Shown here: piece by piece, positions 25,103 to 32,262 of the stretch
How the letters are laid out: the number at the start of each line of letters is the position of its first letter
Position numbering within the stretch: position 1 is the first letter of the stretch
DNA from: an uncultured Eubacterium sp.
GTDB lineage: Bacteria > Bacillota > Clostridia > Lachnospirales > Lachnospiraceae
DNA: 32,350 bases
NCBI GenBank assembly: GCA_910578975.1
Contig: CAJTRZ010000020.1
Coordinates: 1-32,350, forward strand
Direction of reading: 5' to 3'
Position numbers and translations under genes: made by a program
Notes under the pieces: generated by a model
The model's input: only the letters and a program-made list of their open reading frames with translations
Told to the model about the DNA's origin: nothing
Database searches by the model: none

Positions 25103-26308
25103 ATGAAGAAGATAAAAAGAAGGAAATCTGTAGTTATAGTAGGAGTATTAATATTAGCGATATTATTGATTGGAACGGTAGTAGCAGTAAATATCATAAA
25201 GAGCAATCGAGTATCAAATATTAATCGATTAAAAGAACAGTGGAAGGAAGAGGCGTTAATTTCTCCAGCGAAACTTAGTTTGCAGCCGGCTGGTTACATT
25301 ACTATCGAGTGGAATTCTGCTGAGAAAATGGATGATGTGGATTCCTATGAAATTTATGTGGATAATAAAAAAGAAGGTAAAGTAGAAGGTAATAAAACTA
25401 CGTTTGAATACTATACTACAAAAGTTTCAAGACACGAAGTTACAATTAAAGCAAATTTAAAGCATGGAAGCGAAATTTACTCAGATATATTTTATTTTTA
25501 TGTGAATAAAAAAGGTTTTTGTATGAATACTGATATGGCGTCTAATGTAAATGCAGATGATTGGAATGTCTCATGGTATTATAACTGGAGTTTAAGCAAA
25601 CATAATTATACATCCTTTCAGGATTTGGAGTTTGTTCCTATGTTCTGGACATCAGCACCTACAGATAAAAATGAGGTGGAAGTTCTTCCAAAAAGAGGAT
25701 ATAAAAATGTGTTGGCTTTTAATGAACCAGACAGACCGGATCAGGCGAATATTTCGGTAGATACTGCCATAGAAGGAATGAAACCACTGTTAAACAAAGG
25801 AATACGTGTGGGGAGTCCTGCGGTATCTATCTGGCCGTCTATTTCTACAGACTGGTTTCAGCCATTTATGAAAAAGATGAAAGAAAACAAGATGGATGTA
25901 GATTTTATTGCGTTGCATCATTATTGGAACTGGCATACGAAAGAGGGAGCGGAAGCATTTTTGAAAATCGTAGATGAGTCATGGGAAATGTATCACAAAC
26001 CAATATGGATTACAGAGTTTGCACTGAGTGGCGTTCCAGACTGGACAAAACAGACAAGACAGTCAGCTATTAATTATATGAAAATAGTTTTGCCAGAGTT
26101 GGATAAGCGTGATTATGTAGAACGGTATGCGTGGTTCTCTTTTAGTAAATCTGATTTTAAAAATAGTGGTTCAGCATTGTTAGATACTTATACAGGTAAA
26201 CTAACCGGTTTAGGAAAGTTATATCAGAAACTGGGAATTCCAGAGGGGTATGAAGAGGAGAAACAAGTTGAGCAGGAAGATAATATGAAAAAGGATATTA
26301 TTAAATAA
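25103..26308 (+). CDS. Membrane-anchored GH128-family endo-beta-1,3-glucanase (copy 4)
   Basis: A 401-residue GH128 enzyme with a different anchoring mode. The N-terminus is KKIKRRK followed by about 22 hydrophobic residues (VVIVGVLILAILLIGTVVAVNI) and no clear signal-peptidase site, so it is probably a signal anchor exposing the enzyme outside. The Ig-like module (about 47-140: LQPAGYITIEWNS, YYTTKVSRHEVT) and GH128 domain (about 150-385) follow. Catalytic glutamates are Glu208 (FNEPDR) and Glu305 (WITEFA). The lysine-rich Fn3-like domain is absent; the protein ends in a short charged tail. The ribosome site is weak (AGGA about 12 bases upstream), suggesting lower expression than its neighbours. 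It is separated from copy 3 by a terminator. Confidence 0.9.
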   Translation: MKKIKRRKSVVIVGVLILAILLIGTVVAVNIIKSNRVSNINRLKEQWKEEALISPAKLSLQPAGYITIEWNSAEKMDDVDSYEIYVDNKKEGKVEGNKTTFEYYTTKVSRHEVTIKANLKHGSEIYSDIFYFYVNKKGFCMNTDMASNVNADDWNVSWYYNWSLSKHNYTSFQDLEFVPMFWTSAPTDKNEVEVLPKRGYKNVLAFNEPDRPDQANISVDTAIEGMKPLLNKGIRVGSPAVSIWPSISTDWFQPFMKKMKENKMDVDFIALHHYWNWHTKEGAEAFLKIVDESWEMYHKPIWITEFALSGVPDWTKQTRQSAINYMKIVLPELDKRDYVERYAWFSFSKSDFKNSGSALLDTYTGKLTGLGKLYQKLGIPEGYEEEKQVEQEDNMKKDIIK

Positions 26309-26441
26309 TTTATAAAACTGATAGTAAAAATGTTTTAGTAAAGTAATTTATAGTAAAATGTTTATCATATTAAGTAAAAACACTGAGCAAAAGAAAATCT
26401 AATGAATATAATATAGTTATAAAATCTATAAAAGTGTTGGG
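26309..26441 (+). other. A/T-rich gap after GH128 copy 4
   Basis: I see no gene and no clean terminator here. ATAGTAAAAATGTTT (from 26321) is nearly repeated as ATAGTAAAATGTTT (from 26350), a direct repeat about 29 bases apart of unknown meaning. The dapA promoter begins at 26442. Confidence 0.45.
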
Positions 26442-26470
26442 TTGACACTATGTATGGGCAGTGTTATTAT
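26442..26470 (+). promoter_or_regulatory. dapA: Promoter of the lysine riboswitch-dapA transcript
   Basis: TTGACA (26442-26447), 17 bases and TATTAT (26465-26470) form a near-perfect sigma-A promoter immediately upstream of the riboswitch. Confidence 0.88.
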
Positions 26471-26482
26471 ATATATAGTTAA

Positions 26483-26632
26483 ATAATAGTAGAGGTTGCA
26501 CTACTTATTAGTAGGATATAGGATGTCCCGGAGACAGATGATTATATTTGAAAGGAAGAGGTGCCGAAGGATAAGTTACCGGAATACTAATCCTGGGCAT
26601 ATAGTTAACAGCTATATGACTGTCGTCAATTT
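26483..26632 (+). promoter_or_regulatory. Lysine riboswitch (L box) aptamer
   Basis: Conserved L-box blocks appear in order: TAGAGGTTGC (26490-26499), AGTAGGATA (26510-26518), GGAAGAGGTGCCGAAGG (26554-26570), CTGGGCATAT (26593-26602) and ATATGACTGTCG (26614-26625). The GAGGTGCCGAAGG block is diagnostic. The gene downstream, dapA, is a classical target. Lysine binding should lead to termination. Confidence 0.93.
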
Positions 26633-26654
26633 GATGAAGAGCTAATTGATGGAG

Positions 26655-26712
26655 AGCTACTTATAAGTATTAAATAGAATTCTTATAAGGAGCTTATGCG
26701 TAAGCTCCTTTT
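26655..26712 (+). terminator. Riboswitch expression platform: antiterminator and terminator
   Basis: The terminator stem is AAGGAGCTTA (26687-26696) with TAAGCTCCTT (26701-26710), loop TGCG, and a short T run. AGCTACTTATAAG (26655-26667) can instead pair with CTTATAAGGAGCT (26682-26694) at 12 of 13 positions, using the left half of the terminator stem. The two folds exclude each other, as expected for a lysine-controlled transcription switch. Confidence 0.85.
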
Positions 26713-26755
26713 ACTATGTTAACGAAAATACATATTTTTTAGGAGGAAAGGTAAA

Positions 26756-27640
26756 ATGTCAATTTTTACAGGTGCAGGTGTAGCAATTATTACACCATTT
26801 AATGAAGATGGTTCTATTAATTTTGATGCTTTTGGAAAGATTATTGAAGATCAGATTGCAGGCAGTACAGATGCAATTATTGTATGTGGAACAACTGGAG
26901 AATCTTCTACAATGAATGACGAAGAGCATATAGCAACAATTAAATATTGTGTTGATAAGGTGGCAGGACGTGTACCAGTTATTGCAGGTACCGGTTCAAA
27001 TTGTACAAGAGAAGCTGTAAATATGTCAGCGAAAGCAGAAGAAGCAGGAGCAGATGGTCTTCTTTGTGTGACACCATATTATAATAAGTGTACACAGGAA
27101 GGATTGTATCAGTATTATAAAGCTATTTCTGATGCGGTTAATATTCCAATTATTATGTATAATATACCAGGTAGAACAGGTACAACAATACAGCCGGAGA
27201 CAGCAGTAAGAATTGCGAAAGAAGTTAAAAATGTCGTAGCAATTAAAGAGGCTTCAGGAAATATTTCAGCAGTAGCTAAATTAGCAGCATTAGCAGATGG
27301 ATGTATAGATATTTATTCAGGAAATGATGATCAGGTGTTACCATTATTATCCCTAGGTGGAAAGGGTGTGATATCTGTATGGTCACATGTTGCACCAAAA
27401 AAAGTGCATGATATGGTTTATGCGTTTTTAGAGGGAGATGTGGAAACCGCTACAAAGCTTCAGTTAGAGGCAATTGATGTGATTGATGCATTGTTCTGTG
27501 AAGTAAATCCTATCCCGGTCAAGGCAGCAATGAATATGTTGGGATATGATGCCGGAATCGTAAGAGCTCCACTAACAGAGCTGACAGATGCTCATAAGGA
27601 AGTATTAAAAAAAGCATTAGAAAATTATGGTGTTTTATAA
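26756..27640 (+). CDS. dapA: 4-hydroxy-tetrahydrodipicolinate synthase
   Basis: DapA condenses pyruvate with aspartate semialdehyde, the first committed step to lysine and diaminopimelate. The 294 residues match the family. GTTGES, the catalytic Tyr135 in YNIPGRTG, and Schiff-base Lys164 in IKEASGN are present. AGGAGG precedes the ATG. Expression is predicted to be switched by the upstream lysine riboswitch. dapB follows after 117 bases. The product pathway also feeds dipicolinate in spores and peptidoglycan crosslinks. Confidence 0.97.
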   Translation: MSIFTGAGVAIITPFNEDGSINFDAFGKIIEDQIAGSTDAIIVCGTTGESSTMNDEEHIATIKYCVDKVAGRVPVIAGTGSNCTREAVNMSAKAEEAGADGLLCVTPYYNKCTQEGLYQYYKAISDAVNIPIIMYNIPGRTGTTIQPETAVRIAKEVKNVVAIKEASGNISAVAKLAALADGCIDIYSGNDDQVLPLLSLGGKGVISVWSHVAPKKVHDMVYAFLEGDVETATKLQLEAIDVIDALFCEVNPIPVKAAMNMLGYDAGIVRAPLTELTDAHKEVLKKALENYGVL

Positions 27641-27672
27641 AATTACGATAAAGGGTAAAAATGTTTTTGAGA

Positions 27673-27728
27673 ACATTCAGAGGAAAGGGTGAAAACATAT
27701 TTTCATTTCTGAGTGTAGAAATGAATGT
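27673..27728 (+). other. Alternative hairpins between dapA and dapB
   Basis: ACATTCAG (27673-27680) can pair with CTGAGTGT (27709-27716) around an inner GAAAA/TTTTC hairpin, or ACATTCA can pair perfectly with TGAATGT (27722-27728). No T tract follows. It may be an RNA-processing or translational element ahead of dapB. Confidence 0.35.
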
Positions 27729-27757
27729 GTATCCCGACGACTCACAAGGAGGAGAAG

Positions 27758-28513
27758 ATGGTTAATATAATTATGCATGGATGTAATGGCAAGATGGGAA
27801 GAGTTATTACAGACCTTGTAAGTAAAGATGAAAATGTACAGATTGTAGCAGGAGTTGATGCATATACAGAGGTACCAAATGAATATCCGGTTTTTTCTTC
27901 AATTAGAGATTGTGATATTAAAGCTGATGCGATTATAGATTTCGCTGTTACGGCAGCAATTGGTGATTTGTTGGATTATGCTGTTCGTACAAATACTCCA
28001 GTAGTAGTATGTACAACAGGATTGTCTGCTGAGCAATTAGACAAAGTAAATGCAGCTAGTAAAAATGTTGCGGTATTACGTTCAGCGAATATGTCTCTTG
28101 GAATCAATACATTAATGAAACTGCTTCGTATTGCTACAGATGTGTTGGCAGATAGAGGATTTGATATAGAGATTGTCGAAAAACATCATAACCAAAAGGT
28201 AGATGCACCAAGCGGAACAGCATTGGCATTGGCAGATTGTATCAATCAGGTATTGGATAATGAATATGACTATGCATATGATAGAAGTACAGTTCGTGAA
28301 AAGAGAAAGAAGAAAGAAATTGGTCTTTCTGCAGTACGTGGAGGTACGATTGTCGGAGAACACGAAGTGATATATGCAGGGACTGATGAAGTGATAGAGA
28401 TTAAGCATACTGCTTATTCAAAAGCGATTTTCGCAAAAGGAGCTATTGATGCGGCAAAGTTTCTTGCAGGAAAAACTCCGGGTATGTATGATATGTCAGA
28501 TGTAATAGATTAA
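27758..28513 (+). CDS. dapB: 4-hydroxy-tetrahydrodipicolinate reductase
   Basis: DapB reduces the DapA product to tetrahydrodipicolinate with NAD(P)H. ATG 27758 follows AAGGAGGAG, giving 251 residues; an upstream in-frame start at 27725 has no ribosome site. Motifs are GCNGKMGRV (dinucleotide binding), CTTGL, EKHHNQKVDAPSGTAL with His143, His144 and Lys147, and RGGTIVGEHEV. It probably shares the riboswitch-controlled transcript with dapA, and a terminator follows. Confidence 0.96.
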   Translation: MVNIIMHGCNGKMGRVITDLVSKDENVQIVAGVDAYTEVPNEYPVFSSIRDCDIKADAIIDFAVTAAIGDLLDYAVRTNTPVVVCTTGLSAEQLDKVNAASKNVAVLRSANMSLGINTLMKLLRIATDVLADRGFDIEIVEKHHNQKVDAPSGTALALADCINQVLDNEYDYAYDRSTVREKRKKKEIGLSAVRGGTIVGEHEVIYAGTDEVIEIKHTAYSKAIFAKGAIDAAKFLAGKTPGMYDMSDVID

Positions 28514-28523
28514 AAGTTAAATG

Positions 28524-28593
28524 AAAAATATGGAAATTCGTTTTTAATGAAAACAAGAGATATGTTTTGGGTGAGCGGATTTCCATATTTTTT
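28524..28593 (+). terminator. Terminator of dapA-dapB
   Basis: AAAAATATGGAAAT (28524-28537) pairs with ATTTCCATATTTTT (28579-28592), enclosing a 41-base loop. The stem is perfect and ends in a T run. The large loop is unusual; a small open frame across it (from 28547) looks spurious. Confidence 0.7.
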
Positions 28594-28682
28594 GTATAAA
28601 AGTTTAAAAAATGAAAATAATAAAGTCATACAGATTTTGCATCGAAAGATGCATTTGACAATTTTATATGGAGGATTTTATT

Positions 28683-29027
28683 ATGAAACATTTAAGAAAT
28701 TACTTATTAGTATTTACACTTTTGCTTGCAACATTTACATTTGCAGCTTGTGGGAATAACGAGGATGAAACGACAACAGCAGAGTCAGCAACAGAAAATG
28801 GTGTAAATGACAATACAACAGATAATATGGACAACAATGGAAATGCAGGAAATGTAAATGATACTACTAATGAGGGAATTGTAGATGAGATTGGAGATGA
28901 CATTGAAGACGGAGTAAGTGATATTGTTGATGATGTAGATGGAGACAATGATAATAACAATAACACAAACAACACAAATAATAATAACAATAATAACACA
29001 ACGAAAAAAAATAAAAAGAATAAATAA
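28683..29027 (+). CDS. Small low-complexity lipoprotein
   Basis: A 114-residue predicted lipoprotein. ATG 28683 has GGAGG about eight bases upstream. The N-terminus is a lipoprotein signal with TFAAC, Cys at about position 23. The remainder is compositionally extreme: Thr/Glu/Asn near the start, an acidic Asp/Gly/Val section (VDEIGDDIEDGVSDIVDDVDG), then an Asn/Thr run and a basic tail (KKNKKNK). No domain is recognisable. It could be a flexible surface polypeptide; the charge segregation (acidic middle, basic end) is notable. No function can be assigned. Confidence 0.72.
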   Translation: MKHLRNYLLVFTLLLATFTFAACGNNEDETTTAESATENGVNDNTTDNMDNNGNAGNVNDTTNEGIVDEIGDDIEDGVSDIVDDVDGDNDNNNNTNNTNNNNNNNTTKKNKKNK

Positions 29028-29031
29028 TATG

Positions 29032-29172
29032 TAACAGTTCGGCCATGCGATACAGAAAACATATACCAGCTGGCTACTCGTAGATAAGTTGTTATATGTT
29101 TTCTGTATTATATGGTGAGCCAAAACAGCGAAGGAAATCCGAAGGATTTTCGAGCTGTTGGCTGAACTGTTA
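29032..29172 (+). other. Multi-branched palindromic element downstream of the lipoprotein gene
   Basis: A 14-base outer stem (29032-29045 with 29159-29172, one G-T pair) encloses a perfect 16-base stem (29050-29065 with 29093-29108) and a third arm: AACAGC/GCTGTT (29124-29129, 29154-29159) capped by AAATCC-gaa-GGATTT (29135-29149) with GCGAAGG...TTCGAGC flanks. It repeats the architecture of the element at 14088-14214 (GCCATGC, long stem, TTATAT-GG-AGCC, GCGA...TCGAGC hairpin, TGGCT). Confidence 0.65.
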
Positions 29173-29175
29173 TAG

Positions 29176-29204
29176 TAATATTTTACTTGATACACTCATA
29201 TATT
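29176..29204 (+). promoter_or_regulatory. Sigma-E-type promoter of the amidase gene
   Basis: TAATATT (29176-29182), exactly 14 bases, then CATATATT (29197-29204). The known sigma-E pattern is KMATATT, 14-15 bases, CATACAHT: the -35 matches fully and the -10 at seven of eight positions. Transcription would begin near 29211, only four bases after the upstream palindromic element's flank plus promoter. Confidence 0.7.
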
Positions 29205-29232
29205 GTTATGATAAAGAATGTATCAGGTAAAT

Positions 29233-30000
29233 ATGGCTTTTAGAATTATTATAGACCCGGGACATGGCGGGTCCGATCCAGGAGCAACTTTTAATGGCAG
29301 ACAGGAAAAGGATGATGCTTTAGGGCTTGCTATGGCTGTGGGTAAATTGTTAAGTAACGCAGGATTTGATGTGATTTATACGAGAACTTCAGATGTGTAT
29401 AATACACCTTTTGAAAAAGCAACGATTGGCAATAATGCAGGGGGAGATCTGTTTGTATCTTTTCATAGAAATTCTTCTGCAATACCAGGGAATTATAGTG
29501 GTGTCCAGACGCTTGTATATAGAGACGAAGGACTAAAAGCGCAAATGGCAAGAAATATTAATGAAAATATGGCTGCATTGGGATTTGAAGACAAGGGTGT
29601 CGTGGAAAGACCTAACTTAGTAGTGTTGAAGAGGACAAAAATGCCTGCAATTTTATTAGAAACAGGTTTTATAAATTCTGAGACGGACAATGCAATATTT
29701 GATGAACGATTTAATGAAATTGCTCAGGGTATTGCAGATGGTATTATTGATACACTCAATGATAATGGGATTGTGGCAACAGAAGGTACTAGGTATTTTG
29801 TACAGGTAGGAGCTTTTCGTAATGCACAACTTGCTAATAATCTGGCTACCCAGTTAAGAAATCAGGGTTTTCAGGTAAAAGTAATTTCTGAGGATGACTT
29901 GTATAAAGTAGTTGTAGGTGATTTTGAAAAATTGGATAATGCTGTTGTTACAGAACAGAAATTAAGAACACTTGGATATAATACATTTATTAGAACATAA
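29233..30000 (+). CDS. CwlC-like N-acetylmuramoyl-L-alanine amidase with SPOR domain, no signal peptide
   Basis: A 255-residue zinc amidase that cuts the peptide from muramic acid in peptidoglycan. Amidase_3 domain about 1-178: DPGHGGSDPGA with His11, Glu25, His78 (SFHRNS) and catalytic Glu143 (LLETGF). SPOR domain about 188-255 (RYFVQVGAFRNAQLANNLATQL). There is no signal peptide, as in Bacillus CwlC, which acts from inside the mother cell in lysis at the end of sporulation. The start 29233 is chosen because AGG lies five bases upstream and the predicted transcript begins near 29211; an ATG at 29218 would sit almost at the transcript end. The sigma-E-type promoter supports a mother-cell role. 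The functional call rests on architecture. Confidence 0.9.
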   Translation: MAFRIIIDPGHGGSDPGATFNGRQEKDDALGLAMAVGKLLSNAGFDVIYTRTSDVYNTPFEKATIGNNAGGDLFVSFHRNSSAIPGNYSGVQTLVYRDEGLKAQMARNINENMAALGFEDKGVVERPNLVVLKRTKMPAILLETGFINSETDNAIFDERFNEIAQGIADGIIDTLNDNGIVATEGTRYFVQVGAFRNAQLANNLATQLRNQGFQVKVISEDDLYKVVVGDFEKLDNAVVTEQKLRTLGYNTFIRT

Positions 30001-30004
30001 TATT

Positions 30005-30079
30005 AAAAAACTATCGCACATATAAAATGATTTTAGGCTGTACGTATTACGGTAAATCAAAAAGTGCGGTAGTTTTTTT
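30005..30079 (+). terminator. Terminator of the amidase gene
   Basis: AAAAAACTATCGCAC (30005-30019) pairs with GTGCGGTAGTTTTTT (30064-30078, one G-T pair) and is followed by T. The loop holds an inner TGATTT/AAATCA pair. GCTGTACGT inside the loop is repeated just downstream (near 30085). Confidence 0.8.
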
Positions 30080-30201
30080 GTTAAGCTGTACGTTGTAATT
30101 AAAATCATATAATGATACAATAAAACTTAAACGATATATGGTATAAAAAGGATATAGATATAACAGTTTATGCCATGAACAAAGATGAAGTGGAGAAGAA
30201 T

Positions 30202-32247
30202 ATGAACAATGGATTTATCAAAGTAGCAGCGGCAACTCCGAAAATAAAGGTAGGAGATTGTGAATACAATGCTAAAAAAATATGTAATTTGATTGAAACA
30301 GTCTATAATAATGGAACACAGTTGGTAGTTTTTCCAGAATTATGTATTACAGGATATACTGCCAGCGATTTATTTTTACAGATGTCAATGATTGATAAGG
30401 CAATGACCACTCTATTAAAGATTATTGTACCGTTCAGTGAAGGTAAGGAAATTGTTTCTATTGTAGGACTGCCAATGATTTTTCATGACAAATTATATAA
30501 TGTTGCAGCTGTAGTTTATGATGGAGAAATTATGGGATTTGTACCAAAGTCTCATATACCAAATTATTCGGAGTTCTACGAGGCACGTCATTTTTCATCA
30601 GGAGCAGGTATTGAAGGATATAAAGATGTCTATTATTATGATTCTGACGAAGAGGATGAACCAATAGTAGCAGGTTCATATATTATAAAGAATTTTAAAT
30701 TGGGTTCAAAAACACAATATGATGAGTATGACGATGAATATGATGATGAGATTGAAATGATACAGGAATCTGTTCCTTTTGGAACAAATCTGCTATTTAA
30801 ATGTAATAATTTTAATAATTTCACCTTTGCGATTGAAATATGTGAAGATTTATGGGTAGCAAATCCTCCAAGTACAGGACATGCTTTAGCAGGGGCGACA
30901 GTAATTGCGAATTTATCAGCCAGTGATGAGACGATTGGAAAGGATAGTTATAGGCGAAGTCTGGTATCAGGGCAGTCTGCACGAACAGTTTCTGCTTATA
31001 TTTATGCTGATGCAGGAGAAGGAGAGTCTTCTACTGATTTAGTTTTTGCAGCACATAATATCATTGCAGAGAATGGGACAATCCTTGCAGAGGCAGAAAA
31101 GTTCTCTAATGAGGTAGTCTATGCAGATATTGATTTAGATAAACTGGCATCAGAGAGAGCCAGACTTACTACATTTGTACCTGTAAGAGATGCAGAGCCT
31201 GAGTATGAAGAGATTGAGATTGAACTGGAAGAAAGAAAGTTTGTTTTTGACAGAAAGATAGATAATGCACCTTTTGTTCCATCGAATGAGTTAGAGAGAG
31301 AAAAAAGATGTGAAGAAATTCTTACAATTCAGACGATGGGATTAAAAAAGCGATTGGCTCATACAGGATGTGCCCATGCAGTAGTAGGAATATCGGGAGG
31401 ATTAGATTCCACATTAGCATTGTTAGTAACAGTTAGAGCGTTTGACAGTCTGGGGCTTGACAGAAAAGGCATTATCACTGTGACAATGCCGGGCTTCGGA
31501 ACGACAGACAGAACTTACAATAATGCGTTAAAGATGATAGAAGTATTAGGGTGTACACTGAAAGAAGTAAATATTGCAGAAGCTGTGGAATTACATTTGA
31601 AGCAGATTGGACACGACATGAATCGTCATGATATCACATATGAAAATGCACAGGCGAGACAGAGAACATATCTTTTGATGGATTTTGCCAATGAGTATAA
31701 TGGAATGGTTATAGGAACAGGAGATATGTCAGAATTGGCACTCGGCTGGGCAACTTATAATGGCGATCATATGTCTATGTATGGTGTAAATGCGGGAGTT
31801 CCGAAAACTCTGGTAAGACATCTTGTTCAATATTATGCAGATGTAACAAAAGAAAAAGAACTTGCAGCAATTTTGTCTGATGTGTTAGATACACCGGTGA
31901 GTCCTGAACTTCTTCCACCAAAGGATGGAAAAATTTCTCAAAAAACAGAGGATTTAGTGGGACCATATCAATTACATGATTTCTTTTTATATTACATTTT
32001 GAGATTTGGATTTACGCCGAAGAAAGTATTATTTTTAGCACAGGAAGCATTTCATGGATTATATGATAATGAAACTATTTTAAAATGGCTAAAGGTGTTT
32101 TATAAGAGGTTTTTCTCACAGCAGTTTAAGAGAAGTTGTTTGCCAGACGGACCAAAAGTGGGTACTGTGGCAGTATCACCAAGAGGGGATTTGCGGATGC
32201 CAAGTGATGCCTGTGTAAGGGAATGGTTAGAAGAACTGGAAGAGTAA
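30202..32247 (+). CDS. nadE: Glutamine-dependent NAD+ synthetase
   Basis: A 681-residue two-domain enzyme making NAD+ from deamido-NAD+ with ammonia from glutamine. The N-terminal nitrilase-type glutaminase domain has the triad Glu46 (FPELC), Lys116 (PKSHIPNY) and Cys214 (EICEDLW). The C-terminal synthetase domain has the ATP-binding GISGGLDST (from Gly396) and GTGDMSELALGW. ATG 30202 follows GGAG at six bases; an ATG at 30175 has no ribosome site. Residues about 144-190 contain an acidic, tyrosine-rich insertion (DSDEEDE, YDEYDDEYDDE) between the lysine and cysteine of the glutaminase domain. The gene stands alone between a terminator and the window end. Confidence 0.96.
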   Translation: MNNGFIKVAAATPKIKVGDCEYNAKKICNLIETVYNNGTQLVVFPELCITGYTASDLFLQMSMIDKAMTTLLKIIVPFSEGKEIVSIVGLPMIFHDKLYNVAAVVYDGEIMGFVPKSHIPNYSEFYEARHFSSGAGIEGYKDVYYYDSDEEDEPIVAGSYIIKNFKLGSKTQYDEYDDEYDDEIEMIQESVPFGTNLLFKCNNFNNFTFAIEICEDLWVANPPSTGHALAGATVIANLSASDETIGKDSYRRSLVSGQSARTVSAYIYADAGEGESSTDLVFAAHNIIAENGTILAEAEKFSNEVVYADIDLDKLASERARLTTFVPVRDAEPEYEEIEIELEERKFVFDRKIDNAPFVPSNELEREKRCEEILTIQTMGLKKRLAHTGCAHAVVGISGGLDSTLALLVTVRAFDSLGLDRKGIITVTMPGFGTTDRTYNNALKMIEVLGCTLKEVNIAEAVELHLKQIGHDMNRHDITYENAQARQRTYLLMDFANEYNGMVIGTGDMSELALGWATYNGDHMSMYGVNAGVPKTLVRHLVQYYADVTKEKELAAILSDVLDTPVSPELLPPKDGKISQKTEDLVGPYQLHDFFLYYILRFGFTPKKVLFLAQEAFHGLYDNETILKWLKVFYKRFFSQQFKRSCLPDGPKVGTVAVSPRGDLRMPSDACVREWLEELEE

Positions 32248-32262
32248 AAATCAGGTTTGTAG

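Noticed and set aside
26483..26712. T-box leader upstream of dapA
   Set aside because: There is no T-box consensus, whereas the GAGGTGCCGAAGG block and gene context fit the lysine riboswitch.
28547..28759. Possible 70-residue peptide after dapB
   Set aside because: Its start lies inside the loop of the dapB terminator, it has no ribosome site, and it overlaps the better supported lipoprotein start.
28700..29062. Hydrophobic minus-strand open frame resembling a membrane protein
   Set aside because: It mirrors the Asn/Asp/Thr low-complexity lipoprotein; runs of Leu, Ile and Val arise from reversed AAT/GAT/ACA codons.
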